Source: Luzula sylvatica (Eukaryota > Streptophyta > Magnoliopsida > Poales > Juncaceae). Taken from it: 64,000 nucleotides of DNA. Positions 1-11,470 of the stretch are shown in pieces. The stretch lies in NCBI GenBank assembly GCA_946800325.1, contig OX326958.1, forward strand, positions 2,304,001 to 2,368,000. The letters run 5' to 3'. A model generated the notes under the pieces. It saw only the letters and a list, made by a program, of their open reading frames with translations, did no database searches and had not been told where the DNA came from. The position numbers and the translations under genes were made by a program. The stretch's first letter is position 1. Each line of letters opens with the position of its first letter.

Positions 1-302
1 TCAAAATTCTTACAAGTTTTTTTTACAATTATCACAAAATATTTCTTATACATTTTTCAAAATTCTTATAAAATTTTGTAATACATTTTTTTTTTACCAA
101 AATTCTTATAAAACAAATTAACACTTTGAAGAAGTTTGCAATTTTGTTTAAAACTTTTTCGAAGTTTCATACAAAATGCATTTATTACCTTTTCAATGTC
201 ATTACATAATTTTTCTCAGTACTTCTTTCAAAAGAAAACATTAACATAATATGCTTTTGAAAACTATTGTAATCATTTTTGCATTATCATTTTGAAAAGC
301 AA
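1..302. other. AT-rich intergenic DNA
   Basis: Low-complexity AT-rich sequence. I see no gene, RNA or clear repeat boundary. It ends at the target-site duplication of the MITE that follows. Confidence 0.6.
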
Positions 303-311
303 ATTAAAAAA

Positions 312-659
312 GGGAAATTTTGGTATCCGGACCAAATAGGTTCGGTATTATCCAAAATGGACATCAAAGTTCGAAAATTTGGAAAATAACACTCTCGACA
401 TTTGAAAAATCGAACACTTTCAATCCTTAATCACTAACTGATGATAATTATCTTTATTAAAAACTGTCAAACTTTCAAATGTCGAACAAAACTGCTCAAA
501 GGTCCAGCAGTTTGTGGATGCATAAATAAGAAAAAGTGTGTGTGTGTGAGAGAGAGAGAGGGGGGGAGGGAGGAAACGTGAGGGGGGATAGAGTGGGGAC
601 AAGGGGAATGTAGGGGGGGGCAGGGAAACGTAGGGAGAGTGGGTGGGACATAATTTGGA

Positions 660-691
<32 letters not shown>

Positions 692-983
692 ACCCAAAAT
701 GGATAGAATTTGGAGAGTGGGGACCGAAATGGGGATTTTGTATAAATAGCAAAATTGTTCGACTATTCAAAGGTCGGAAGATTTTTAATTGCAGAAATTG
801 GTCGACTTTTCAAAAGTCGAAGTCTTTTAAGCAATTGACGGGAAAATTAGCAGATTAAATCGTCCGACATTTGAAAGGTCGATCGATTTTAAAATGTCGA
901 GAGTGTTATTTTCCAAATTTTCGAACTTTGATGTCTATTTTGAATAATACAGAACCTATTTGGTCTAGATACCAAAATTTCCC
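312..983. mobile_element. Mutator-like MITE with long terminal inverted repeats
   Basis: The two ends are inverted copies over about 100 bp. The left starts GGGAAATTTTGGTATC and the right ends with its complement; both arms continue into sequence about CCAAATAGGTTC, TTCGAAAATTTGG and ACACTCTCGACATTT. The flanks are ATTAAAAAA (303-311) and ATTAAAAAT (984-992), a 9-bp duplication with one mismatch, which is the size typical of Mutator elements. The interior holds GA-rich tracts (about 540-700) and no credible coding region, so the element is non-autonomous. Motifs of the type TCGACTTTTCAAAAGTCGA link it to the larger element at 8187-9989. Confidence 0.8.
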
Positions 984-992
984 ATTAAAAAT

Positions 993-3324
993 CATCTTTT
1001 GGGGGGAATTTATTATATTCTTTTTGGGGAAAATATTTGAGTAGAATGTACAATAAAAAATAAAAAAATGTTATTCACCTGCGACTTTAAATTATCATCA
1101 TAAAGTGTGACATGCAATAAAAAGTTGTGTAACACGCATATCAAAAAAGTTATAATTAAACATATAAGAAGTTATTACGTGCAAATAGGACTAAAATCAC
1201 CGCAACAAAACATATTAATGGTTACAATAATTTTGTAACTAATATTATTATTAGTTACCAATGTCACCAATACTATTATTATTGACGAAATTATTGACTT
1301 ATCACAACAAATGGTAGCTAGCCAATAATATTATAGATCTTTTATTTGTCCTTCAGTTTCTCAGGAAATTGTGATGACATCACGATTTATATTATGAATT
1401 AACGACTAATTCATAATTATTAGTTTTTGAATATTTTAATTAACTATTAATTAATGAAGACTCATTACGTATTATTTTTTTTATTAACTGATAATTAATA
1501 GTCAATCTACCTTGTTAATTGAGGTGTAAATTAAGAATGGAAATGTCATCACGATTTTCACGGAGAAATTGAAGGGCTTAACACACTTGCATAATATTAC
1601 TGGCGACCACCTTGGATGGTAGCTAATAATATATGTCGTAGCCATTATCTTTACTAGGAGATTACTCGCGTTTCGCGGCGGTTTTGTTTCATTTGTTTTA
1701 CCATACACATAATATATACACATAATATATTGTTATGATTTTTCGGGAGGAAATATAAGACTTTATGAAAATAAATATCATATTGACGAAGAAAGTTTTA
1801 TGATGACAAAATTATTATATTACTTTTTAATATGACACATTATGAAATATTTATTTTGTACTTTAATGCAACACATACAAAAAAAATAAATGTCACTATA
1901 AAATAATAAAATAACATGCGTGAACATAAACAAAAATCAAGATCATATGATATTTTAAATTTTCATATCTAAAATTAAGAATAATAACATTGTAAAAATT
2001 TAAAAAAAGTATTTGTGTCTGATAAATTTTATGTTTCATGTTTATTATTGAAAAATATTATATAAGTTCAAGAAATTATTTGTGTTTATTAATTAATAGA
2101 TTTCATTACTTTTTATTTTTTTAAAGATTAACATGAAAGTGTTTTAAGTAAAAATACAAATATAACATAATTGTTTTAAAAAAATAAAAATAATAATTAG
2201 GACGTGAAATTGTTTTCAATTATATTTTAAAAAATAATAATAATTTCAATTAGAAGTCATTAATGTAATTATATATTTTTTTATATTTTTTTTACATAAT
2301 TATTTTCATAATTTTAAGTTAGAGAAAAATATTGAATATATGATAATAATATACTTAGTAGTATGTGCAATTTTTTATAATTATAGTTTTAAAAATAAAA
2401 ATAATTAGGCTTACAAGTCTTTAATGTAATTATATTTATTTTTATATCTTTTTTTACATAATTATTTTCATAATTTTAAGATAGAGAAAAATATTAAATA
2501 CATGACAATATAGATCTCAAAATAAAGATAAAATTCAAGCCAATATATTTCTTAATATTTTTAAATTATATAATGAAATACTAACAATATTTGATGTATG
2601 TTTTATGATATTATATATTAATTTATTATTGTTAGATATTTAAATTCTTCACATTCTATTTGTATTCACAATTGATCATGTAACATATTGTGAAAAAATT
2701 CAATATAAAATACAACTTGTCCAACATGAAGCTAACAAATAATATTTTGACATGTCATCAATCTAAGGTGATGTGGCCTTCTAAAATTACTTAAAAATAT
2801 GTGTAAAATAAGGGACACATAAATATCTACAAATAAAACATAATCACACAAAATCAAAGGTTAATCTATGGTTCATATGTTGCCACATATCATAATCTAA
2901 CGGTTGAAATAATTGTGGTGATGTGGCATGAGTTGTGATGAGGTGGCATAAGGAAATTGCATAAAGATGGGTCAAAAATAAGGGGGTTGGTTAATTGATT
3001 ACGACTTTAAAAATAGTGGTCAATAATGATATTATTGGCTACGATCATTTTGGCCGTAACTAATAATACTTTTTTTTAACTTTCTTTAAAATTAAATTAA
3101 AAAAATCAAAAACAAAAATTGAGTTACCGCTAGAATGATTTATGAATATTAGTCTATTAGATAACAAATTTGCAACATTTACGTATCACTAGTATATTAG
3201 TTGATTGATGACTACGCTTTATTAGTTACGAGTATTAGATAAAAAAAAAACAATTAACATAAAAACATGTTAGAGATCACGTATGAATTTTTTTGGAAAA
3301 GGACAAACTAACTCTAAACTCGTT
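993..3324. other. AT-rich intergenic DNA with dispersed repeat pieces
   Basis: No gene is visible. About 2440-2800 resembles 59640-59900 and, on the opposite strand, 30380-30480. About 2830-3010 is repeated at 36865-37015. The rest is simple AT-rich sequence. Confidence 0.5.
2830..3010. repeat. Dispersed repeat, copy 1
   Basis: A stretch containing AAAATCAAAGGTTAATCTATGG, split here by small changes, then GCCACATATCATAATCTAA and GATGTGGCATGAGTTGT, recurs at 36865-37015 with a few substitutions. A more diverged relative lies near 59890-60020. The ends are not defined well enough to assign a transposon class. Confidence 0.6.
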
Positions 3325-5196
3325 GTACCTGTTCGGCAGCATGGAATAACCATGGATTAGTGGAAGTAATGAGTTATTCCAGCCGAACACGCGTGGAAGT
3401 AAACGGATTAAGAGGAGAAATACTGGAATTTCTTTCTTCCGGGGGGGGGGGGGGGGGGGGATGGGGGATGGAATTGCCTTATTCCATGGAAGAAGCAAAG
3501 TTTTGTGACAAAAATATCCTTTTTCTTCCAAATTAACATCTACGTGGCAATAAAAAAATATTTTTCAAGTCTCTTCTTTCTTTCATCTTTCTCTCTCCAG
3601 ACGAAGCTGTCACCACCATTCTCTAACCTTTCTCCGGCGAATCTTGTGTTAAATCACAAATTCAATATTTATACGAGATTGTATTCATTTTTCTGTTTCC
3701 AAAAGGATCCATATGCCATAGGAAATATTCTTTGGTAGAAAACGATATACCATGGCATGGTCAGATAGAAACTGAGCGAGAAGGCACCGGCGAGCTTGAG
3801 TGAAAGTGATTTCTTGCAGAGTAAAGGAGATGAACAATCTCGATTTCACATCTTATTGACCTGATTCAATAGTTCTTCAATTGAAGGACATCTTTTGGGT
3901 ATTTTTTAATTTCTTTTTAATGATCTCAAAAGTATTTTGGAGTATAATTTTTAGTTATTTTCTATCAATTTATGATACAAGTTGTATTGTATTCCTTACA
4001 AGGTTAGTTTTCTCTTTCTCGTGTGTAGTGTTTGTGGCCCAGTTTGGCTGGATAAATTGACGGGAAATATGTTTGATATCGTTCATATGAAATCACATGG
4101 AAGACTTGATCAATTTCCTTTTTCACAAAAAAAAAGTTCTTTCTTCATCTAATCTGAAAATTAGAAGAAACCAAATGAAATGGAGCTTTCCATGCATATG
4201 TCAAGTTTGGTGAATTTCATCGAACACCTTCGGAGCATGAACATGATATATGTAAATTCAACAAATCTTCAATTTACAACCTCCAAATTTGATATTTATA
4301 TTATCCCCAAAATATATTTTTCATATATATATGTTTTTTTGAATTTCATGGTGAATTTCAGTGATTTTCTGAGGTTTTAGTTGCAATTTATTTTGTTCAC
4401 CTTATCAAACATAATTTTCAGTTTTATAATTGGGTAGTTAAAACATTCTCAAATTTCTAATCCTAGAATTTCAAGGTTTGGCCAAATTTCAATGTTCTTA
4501 ACATACTCTAATTTTAAATTTCATGTTCTGGATTAGTTTTCATTTAAATTGGCTTAATTTATGAGTTTGGTTATTCATTTAAATGTAGAAATTGTGAGCT
4601 TCTAAAACTGAGATCATATGGTACTGAATTTCAAATACCTCGATACCGGTACCGAAACGGGTAATGGTATGGAGGCTTGTACATAGTAGGTGGAGAAGAA
4701 TCGAACATGTACCGTGCCACGTCATAACCGAGCGTGTTGTTTTGCGAATTGCTAAGGAGAGTTTCTATTTTATTATTTAGAACATGTTAGGGTTTTTTTT
4801 TTTTAAGTTAAAATTGGTTAGGCTTAAATAAGCAAATTGCAAAAAAGTAATGATATAGAATAAAAAGTTTATGGTTTTTAAGAAGAATAATGAATGTAGA
4901 TCAATTTGAAGTTCATGAATTATTTTTCTTGGTTAAGCAAGATTTGTTAATTTTTCTTGTAATCTAATTCAATATTTATTCTTGATTTGTAAAACTATAT
5001 TTATCATTCTCTTTTAAATTGAGCAATTGAGTATACATTATAAAAACAAGGGTATTTTAGTCATTTATACAAATTCATACTTTTTAACCCATATTCTTAT
5101 TCCAACTACATTGCCGAACACACATGGAATAAAATGGAATTTATGACTAATTTTTCTTCTATTATTCCTTTATTCCATGTGTCGCCGAACGAGCCC
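3325..5196. mobile_element. Harbinger-like TIR element, non-autonomous
   Basis: The left end (about ACCTGTTCGGCAGCATGGAATAA) is inverted relative to the right end (TTATTCCATGTGTCGCCGAACGAGCCC). A possible 3-bp GTT duplication flanks it, which fits PIF/Harbinger target-site length. The interior has a run of about 20 G near 3440-3460 and a less AT-rich patch at about 3560-3860 that resembles a 5' leader. No transposase is seen. The class is inferred from end sequence and TSD length only. Confidence 0.5.
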
Positions 5197-5294
5197 GTTA
5201 TGTCCACAATCCATAATGATGATAGATATTTTAAGAGCATTATTTGGAGGTTGAACGCATTTTAAAAAAAAAAAAATCATAATATGATTATTTT

Positions 5295-5535
5295 GTCCTT
5301 AATATTCAATGTAAGACTTTTTGAAAATTACATTATAAATTTATTTTCGAAACAAAAGATTTTCATTTATTTTTCTGTAATTTTGACTCGCATGTTAGGA
5401 AACAACTGAATCACATATTATTTATACTAATAAATTTATAAAACTAAATATTGAAAAGAACATTCAATCATCTTTAAAACCAACAATAATATTAATAGAT
5501 CCCGTATTCCCGTGCAAGAAAATGAATAAATATCT
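5295..5535. repeat. Direct repeat, left copy
   Basis: About 230 bp, from TTAATATTCAATG through AATATTGAAAAGAACATTC to GTGCAAGAAAAT, is repeated in the same orientation at 5995-6235 with point changes and small indels. The spacer carries GGGTAAATATG-type units. No coding content is seen. Confidence 0.65.
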
Positions 5536-5739
5536 AAAATATTGTTAAACTGTAGATAAATAAAAACATTAACGAATTATCTTGAATAAATTATAAAATA
5601 ATAAAATTTGTTGAACCGGTTGTTGTATAATTGTATTTCTGCTTATAAATAAATAATAACATTTAAAAATCAAAAACAGTAATTGTATTTTATTGATGTA
5701 TTTTTTGTATTTATATTGTTATCTACGAGATTACATTAT

Positions 5740-5990
5740 TATATTATTTGGATAAATATGATATTTTTATTTCTAAAAAGATAAATATGATAATTTGGAT
5801 TTTTAGAGGGGTAAATATATAAAGGATAAAATTGTTGACCGTTAATTTTAACGGAGAAATTAAATGATTTTTAATTTTTGGGTAAATATGATATTTTAGA
5901 TTTATGAAAGAATAAATATGATATTTTAATTTTAAAAAGGGTAAATATGTAATTTTCAGTTTAAAAATGGGTAAATATGTAAATCCCACA
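5740..5990. repeat. GGGTAAATATG-type interspersed units
   Basis: Short units of the form GGTAAATATGATATTTT recur several times here and in a larger set at 35205-35590, where they occur in both orientations. This looks like the remnant of a fold-back repeat family. No gene is present. Confidence 0.55.
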
Positions 5991-5994
5991 TTTT

Positions 5995-6235
5995 GCCTTT
6001 AATATTCAATGCACAAGAATTTCTGAAAATTACATTATAATTTATTTTCAAAACAAAAAAAAATTATTTATTTTTCTCTAATTCCGACTCGCGTGTTAGG
6101 AAACAATCACATATTGTTTATATTAATAAATTAATAAATTTATAAAACTAAATATTGGAAACAACATTCGATCATGTTTAAAATCAATAATAATATTAAT
6201 AGAACGAACCCATGCAAGAAAATTAGTAAATTTAA
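5995..6235. repeat. Direct repeat, right copy
   Basis: Second copy of the repeat at 5295-5535, same orientation. Confidence 0.65.
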
Positions 6236-6411
6236 CAACTTCTAATTAATCAAAACATAATACATAACAAGTTATATAATATATGTTAATTTTACGTCCA
6301 GGACAAAATAAAATATCATCTTAAAGAAATTAAGTCGAACTGATAAGAGTTTTTGCAAAAGAAAAATATTAGGCTTTACCTCTATGCTCCGTATATAATT
6401 ATGATCGAGAC

Positions 6412-6913
6412 TAGGAGTGTTCAAATGGTTCGGTTTATTCGGATATCGAACCGAACCGATCAAATTCAGTTTAATCGGTTCGGTTTTCGGTTTATTTGGT
6501 TCGGTTCGGTTTTGATGTTTCAAAACCGGTTAAACCGAACCGACCGAATAACATCCCATTTTCCATAAAATTTTTAATATGTTAATATGAAATTAAAAAA
6601 ATGATATAATAATCATATAAAATAATATAATTATATTTTATAAGATGTATTTATATTTTTTGATAAATAAAATATATTTGTTTGGATAAATTTATTTTTA
6701 TTTTTATTTTCAAATTATAATGTTTCTTATTCGGTTTAACGGAAAACGGTTTAACCGAATAAACCGAATAAGAAATCTGTTTATTCGGTTCGGACTTTAA
6801 TCGGTTTATAAGTTAAAACGGTCGGTTCGATTTGAATTTAATTTGATTCAGTTTAAATCGGTTTGACCTTATTAGGTTCGGTTTGAACCGAACCGGCCGA
6901 ATAAACATTTCTA
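6412..6913. mobile_element. hAT-like MITE with CGGTTCGGTT motifs
   Basis: An exact 8-bp duplication ATCGAGAC lies at 6404-6411 and 6914-6921, the length expected for hAT elements. The ends are imperfect inverted repeats (TAGGAGTGTTCAAATGG at left, complement of TAGAAATGTTTATTCGG at right). The subterminal regions are packed with CGGTTCGGTT and AACCGAACCG motifs. It is 502 bp with no transposase ORF, so it is non-autonomous. Confidence 0.85.
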
Positions 6914-6921
6914 ATCGAGAC

Positions 6922-8177
6922 ATAAAATCTTGAACTAGATTTATAGTATAGTTAATTTTTGTATGGGCGGCTTAAAAAAAAATCAAAGGATAAAAAAAGT
7001 TAAAAAGTTGAGAGAGGGAGAAGACAACACTAAATTGTTTTAATTAATTTAGTATGAAAATCGTGTGCATTAAAAATTTAAGAACAAATAATCATATGAT
7101 TTTTAATTAAAACTGCGCTTTAACACCCGAATAGTGTTTTTAAAATATCACCAATCAAATCAATCAATTCAGAAAATGGAAATAACACGTCATACCTAAA
7201 CGTCATACCTAAGGCAAAATGTTAGATCACATATATTGTCCACCAAAATAACACCAAATTGATTTTTTAGGTAAATATAAAATGTGCTCCATATATTTTT
7301 ATCTCGAAAATTTTACCGTTCTAATCAAGTTTGAAAACAATATTCACGAACTAACCAAGTTTTGAAAATAATTCTCAAAATGTATTTTGCGGGATACCAT
7401 ACATCGTCAGGCGGAGAACCATAGGTCGCCTTTGTTTAATTTTGTTTGTTAGTGTTCTGAGAAGTAATTAAAGCAAGGCGAAGAACCATACTACGCCTGG
7501 CGAAGAACCATAGCTCGCCAGGCGAGTAACCAAACCTAACCTCGTATTTCCTGTTATTTTCATATTATTTTAATTAAATTGTTGTTATGATGTTAATTAT
7601 TGTTAAAGAATTATTGAACAGGATATTTTATGTGAGCAGTTGAATAAAAAAAATATGATTTATACTATATTTCTTGTTAAAGAATTTATGATTTTAATAA
7701 AATGGACTAATTAAATTTATTTGTAATGATAAAAAATGAATAATTTCGTGTAATTGACACAAAAATTACTGAATTAATTGAATGTTATAGGTGTCAGAAT
7801 TCATTAAATAGATATAGAAGGGAATCAATTTTTTTTCTGAAAGCAAAATTTGACAAGACCTTACACTGTGGTAATTAAAGCAAAATTCTGAAAAGCAAAA
7901 AATAAAGTAAAAGTTATAAGATTCCTGAAATTATACATATGATTCAGGCTTTACGATACATGTGGTACTAGGCCATCATTTTTTTCAAAATCCGGTTGTT
8001 ATTTTTTTTAATAAAATTAATTTAGTTATTTTACCGAACTTTTAAAACTCAGATGCACCGGAATTTAATAGTTAATTTGAAATGTTTCTGAAGTTTTTTT
8101 TTGTGAATTTTGAAGCCGAACTGCTTAATTAACATATGAATTAATATATTACACGATAATTAACATACAAATACAAA
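6922..8177. other. Intergenic DNA with a short GGCGAAGAACCATA repeat cluster
   Basis: Mostly AT-rich with no gene visible. Near 7405-7535 the motif GGCG(A/G)AGAACCATA occurs three times, alternating with inverse motifs such as CTCGCCAGGCGAG. This GC-richer patch stands out from its surroundings. Confidence 0.5.
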
Positions 8178-8186
8178 TTATATTAT

Positions 8187-9989
8187 GGAAAATTTTGAAT
8201 AGTAGACCATATTAAGTTCAGAATACCCGAAATAGCCAACTTAGTTTGGGAATTTGGAAAATTTGAAAAGTCGAGAGCATGAAAAACTGTCCACTTTTGA
8301 AAAGTCGAGATTTTTTTGATTCCTAATTAACCCGTCAGCCTGTTAAACCTGTCGACTTTTCAAAAGTCGAGTGTTCCACTTCACCGTCGGCCCGTCGGTA
8401 ATACTGAGGAAATTTCGGTAATTTGAAAAAACCGTCGGTGTTGATTTAATGACGTCGGTAATGAGTGTTGCGTCGGCCCGTCGGTGATAACAACCGTCGG
8501 TATTACCCAATTCCCACAGCCCGTCGGTAATAATAATCTGATCAATAAAAAAAAGGGGAATTCTTAAAAAAAAAACCCAATTTTTTTGCAAATTCTGAAA
8601 AACCCCCTGTACTTTTAAAAAATCCCCTATATTTTTTGCTTCTTCAAAAACCTCCTAACTTTTTTAGATTATCTCAAAAACCCCCTATCTTTTTATTATG
8701 TTTTTTTAAAAATAACCATTATACCCTTTAGTATTTTCTAAATTTCTATAATTTAATAAATAATGAATATATATTAAACTATTATAAAAAAAATTAAAAA
8801 TTAAAAATAAATAATAAATAATACAAGATATTATAATATTATAATAAATAATATATAGTATTAAAATATTATAATAAATAATATATTGATATTAAAATAT
8901 CATTTTCAACAATTATTATAATATTTTAATATCAATATATTATTTATTATAATAATTTAATATCTATGTATTATTTATTATAATATTTTAATATCATGCA
9001 TTATTTATTTTTTATAATTTTATTGATATTAAAATATCAATAAAAATGTTATAATAATATAATATCATGCATTATTTATTTTTTATAATTTTGTTGATAT
9101 TAAAATATCAATAAAAATGTTATAATAATATAATATCATGCATTATTTATTTTTTATAATTTTATTGATATTAAAATATCAATAAAAATGTTATAATAAT
9201 TTAATATCATATATTATTTATTGATATAAAAATATTATAATAAATAATACATAGATATTAAATTATTATAATAAATAATATATAAAAAGTGTATAATGGT
9301 TATTAAATTATTATCATAAATAGATATTAAATTATTATCAATAAATAATATTAAATTATTATAATAAATAATACATATATATTAATTATTTATTCAATTA
9401 TAGAAATTAAAAAAATAAAACTAAAGGGTATAATGGTTATTTTAAAAAAAACATAATAAAAAGATAGGGGATTTTTGAGAGAATCTAAAAAAGTTAAGGG
9501 GTTTTTGAAGAAGCAAAAAATATAGGGTGTTTTGAGAGAATCTAAAAAAAAATAGGGGATTTTTTAAAAGTACGGGGACTTTTTCTGAATTTGCAAAAAA
9601 GTTGTGTTTTTTTTGAAGAATTCTCTTTTTTTATTGATCAGATTATTATTACCGACGGGCTGTGGGAATTGGGTAATACCGACGGTTGTTATCACCGACG
9701 GGCCGACGCAACACTCATTACCGACGGCATTAAATCAACACCGGCGGTTTTTTCAAATTAATCAGGTATTCGAAATTTCCTCAGTATTACCGACGGGCCG
9801 ACGGTGAAGTGGAACACTCGACTTTTCAAAAATCGACAGATTTAGCAGAGCTGACAGGTTAATTAGGAATGAAAAAGATCTCGACTTTTCAAAAGTCGAC
9901 ACTTCTTCGTGTTAGTTTCCAAATATTCATACTAAGTTGGTTATTTCGGATATTCCGAACTTAATCTGGTCTACTGTTCAAAATTTCTC
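8187..9989. mobile_element. 1.8-kb fold-back Mutator-like MITE
   Basis: A perfect 9-bp duplication TTATATTAT flanks the element (8178-8186 and 9990-9998), as in Mutator elements. Nearly the whole element is an inverted repeat. Left-arm blocks (TTTTGAATAGTAGACC, TCGACTTTTCAAAAGTCGA, a set of CCGTCGG motifs, then C-rich CCCCCT blocks) return in reverse order and complement in the right arm. The arms are roughly 0.8 kb each around an AT-rich centre with 71-bp tandem repeats. There is no transposase. A transcript could form a long hairpin. The right end lies about 290 bp upstream of the GNAT start codon. Confidence 0.88.
8995..9207. repeat. Three 71-bp tandem repeats
   Basis: Units begin at 8995, 9066 and 9137, each starting CATGCATTATTTATTTTTTA. 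Unit 2 has one substitution and unit 3 one near its end. Each unit includes the palindrome TTGATATTAAAATATCAA. They lie in the centre of the fold-back MITE. Confidence 0.9.
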
Positions 9990-10179
9990 TTATATTATTT
10001 AACACATATTAATTATCCTATTTCTACCTGCTAAAAATTCGACGTGTCTTAAAAATAATGTTTTGGTGAATTACTCCAAGTCTCCTACTAGTAAAAAATA
10101 GTAAAAACGTCTTCTTCAGTGATTTTTTTTTTGGAAAATAGGTGGATAAATCAGCCATTCTTCTCCACCAACCAAACAC

Positions 10180-10247
10180 GAGAGAGAGAGAGAGAGGGAG
10201 AAGGGAGAAGAGAGAAGAGAGAGAGACTGGGAGAGTGAGGAGAGAGA

Positions 10248-10282
<35 letters not shown>
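10180..10282 (+). repeat. GA-rich microsatellite in the GNAT 5' leader
   Basis: A (GA)n tract with interruptions ends two bases before the GNAT start codon. Similar GA/CT tracts lie in the presumed leaders of the UTP7-like and kinase genes, a common core-promoter/leader feature in plants. Confidence 0.8.
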
Positions 10283-10283
<1 letters not shown>

Positions 10284-10286
<3 letters not shown>

Positions 10287-10983
10287 CACTCGAACATCTC
10301 ACTCCGTTGCCCTCGCATCTTCCCCTCTCCCCGCCTCCACATACCACGAAAATGCAGACGTAACGCCACCACCGTCATCGCTTCATCTCTCACCGTCTCC
10401 GACTCGGAGCTATCTTCTCGGGGATTCTCCATCAACTACTCTCCGATCAACCTCGATGCCTCCGCCCTAAACGATATCTTTGCTCGTGTTGGGTTCCCTC
10501 GTCGCGACACAGCTCGCCTCAGTCTCGCCCTCTCCCACCAATCAGGTATAAACAACTGGCAATTCAATAAAATACATCGATTTTTTGGCAATCGGGGAAA
10601 TTTTCGAAATAAAAAAACTGGACAAATAGAAATTATCATTCTTGTAATTTCAAATTAATTTTCTAATATCAGGCTCGCTAGTTTGGTTATCACACGCCAG
10701 CGCACCGACAAAACCAGTAGCATTCGCTCGTGCTACGGGCGATGGCGTGTTCAATGCCGTGGTTTGGGACGTCGTGGTGGACCCCTCATACCAAGGCATC
10801 GGTCTTGGCAAGGCGGTAATGGAGCGGGTGGTAGAAGAGTTGAGAGAAAAAGGGGTGGTGAATATAGCATTGTATGCGGAGCCGCGAGTTGTTGGATTTT
10901 ACCGCCCGTTAGGGTTTACTGCCGACCCGGATGGGATCAAAGGGATGGTGTACTCGCGCAAAAATCTACTGAAGAAGAGATAA
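10284..10983 (+). CDS. GCN5-related N-acetyltransferase, plastid type (GNAT3-like)
   Basis: Two exons, 10284-10545 and 10673-10983, with a GT-AG intron (phase 1), give 190 residues. The N-terminus is basic and Ser/Arg-rich with few acidic residues for about 40 residues, consistent with a plastid transit peptide (inference). The C-terminal half is a GNAT fold. Motif A reads VVDPSYQGIGLGKA with the acetyl-CoA loop Q128-x-x-G-x-G133, followed by the alpha-helix MERVVEELREKG and motif B YAEPRVVGFYRPLGF. Such enzymes transfer acetyl groups from acetyl-CoA to N-termini, lysines or amines. By sequence it looks like the plant GNAT3-type plastid protein, but the substrate cannot be read from sequence. 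The start follows a GA tract. It is convergent with the CONSTANS-like gene and lies 0.3 kb from a fold-back MITE that may affect its expression. Confidence 0.85.
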
Positions 10984-11168
10984 GAGTAAATGTGTGTTCG
11001 TCAAATAGAATTTGTGCAAATGAAGTAGATGAAAAATTAATTTTCGTATCGTGAAATTTATATTTGTATTATTTTTTTTGTTTATAAAGTAAATATCGGA
11101 TCGAATTTGTAACGAATGTAATGTAAAAAATAAGAACTCAGAATACGCGTCACAATTTATTTTTTATC

Positions 11169-11174
11169 AATAAA
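11169..11174 (+). terminator. AATAAA polyadenylation signal for the GNAT gene
   Basis: AATAAA lies 186 bp after the stop codon in AT-rich sequence, a suitable plant near-upstream element. It is the only perfect match before the neighbouring convergent gene. Confidence 0.4.
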
Positions 11175-11470
11175 TCTATATCTAAACATTCATTCGGTCA
11201 TCTCTCATTTATTTCTTTTTCATTTCGATATTTTTTTTTAATTGGGGAAATTATAATCCAATTATCCATTAGTCCTTCGTATTCGAGTTCCGAAATTAAT
11301 CTTGCCACAGCAGCAAAATTAATATTTTCCAGAGAACCCGAACTATTACACTGCATTTCAAAATTAACACAAACATTGGCGACAAAATTAATTACATTTA
11401 ATATGCTATTCGTTATAGTGACATAACTTAACCGTCCACGAGTCATTTACAACAAAATGCATTTGGGACA

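Noticed and set aside
420..858. Pro/Ser/Leu-rich ORFs in the first MITE
   Set aside because: Low-complexity readings of GA/CT tracts within a MITE.
3277..3738. ORFs near the G-run in the Harbinger-like element
   Set aside because: They include a poly-P translation of the homopolymer and no recognisable domain.
4180..4380. 66-residue ORF
   Set aside because: AT-rich chance ORF in a non-autonomous element.
7405..7535. CRISPR-like array
   Set aside because: Units are few, irregularly spaced and in mixed orientation in a plant genome.
10024..10435. ORFs on the minus strand overlapping the GNAT 5' leader
   Set aside because: They read the GA tract as SLSLSL and oppose a well-supported gene.
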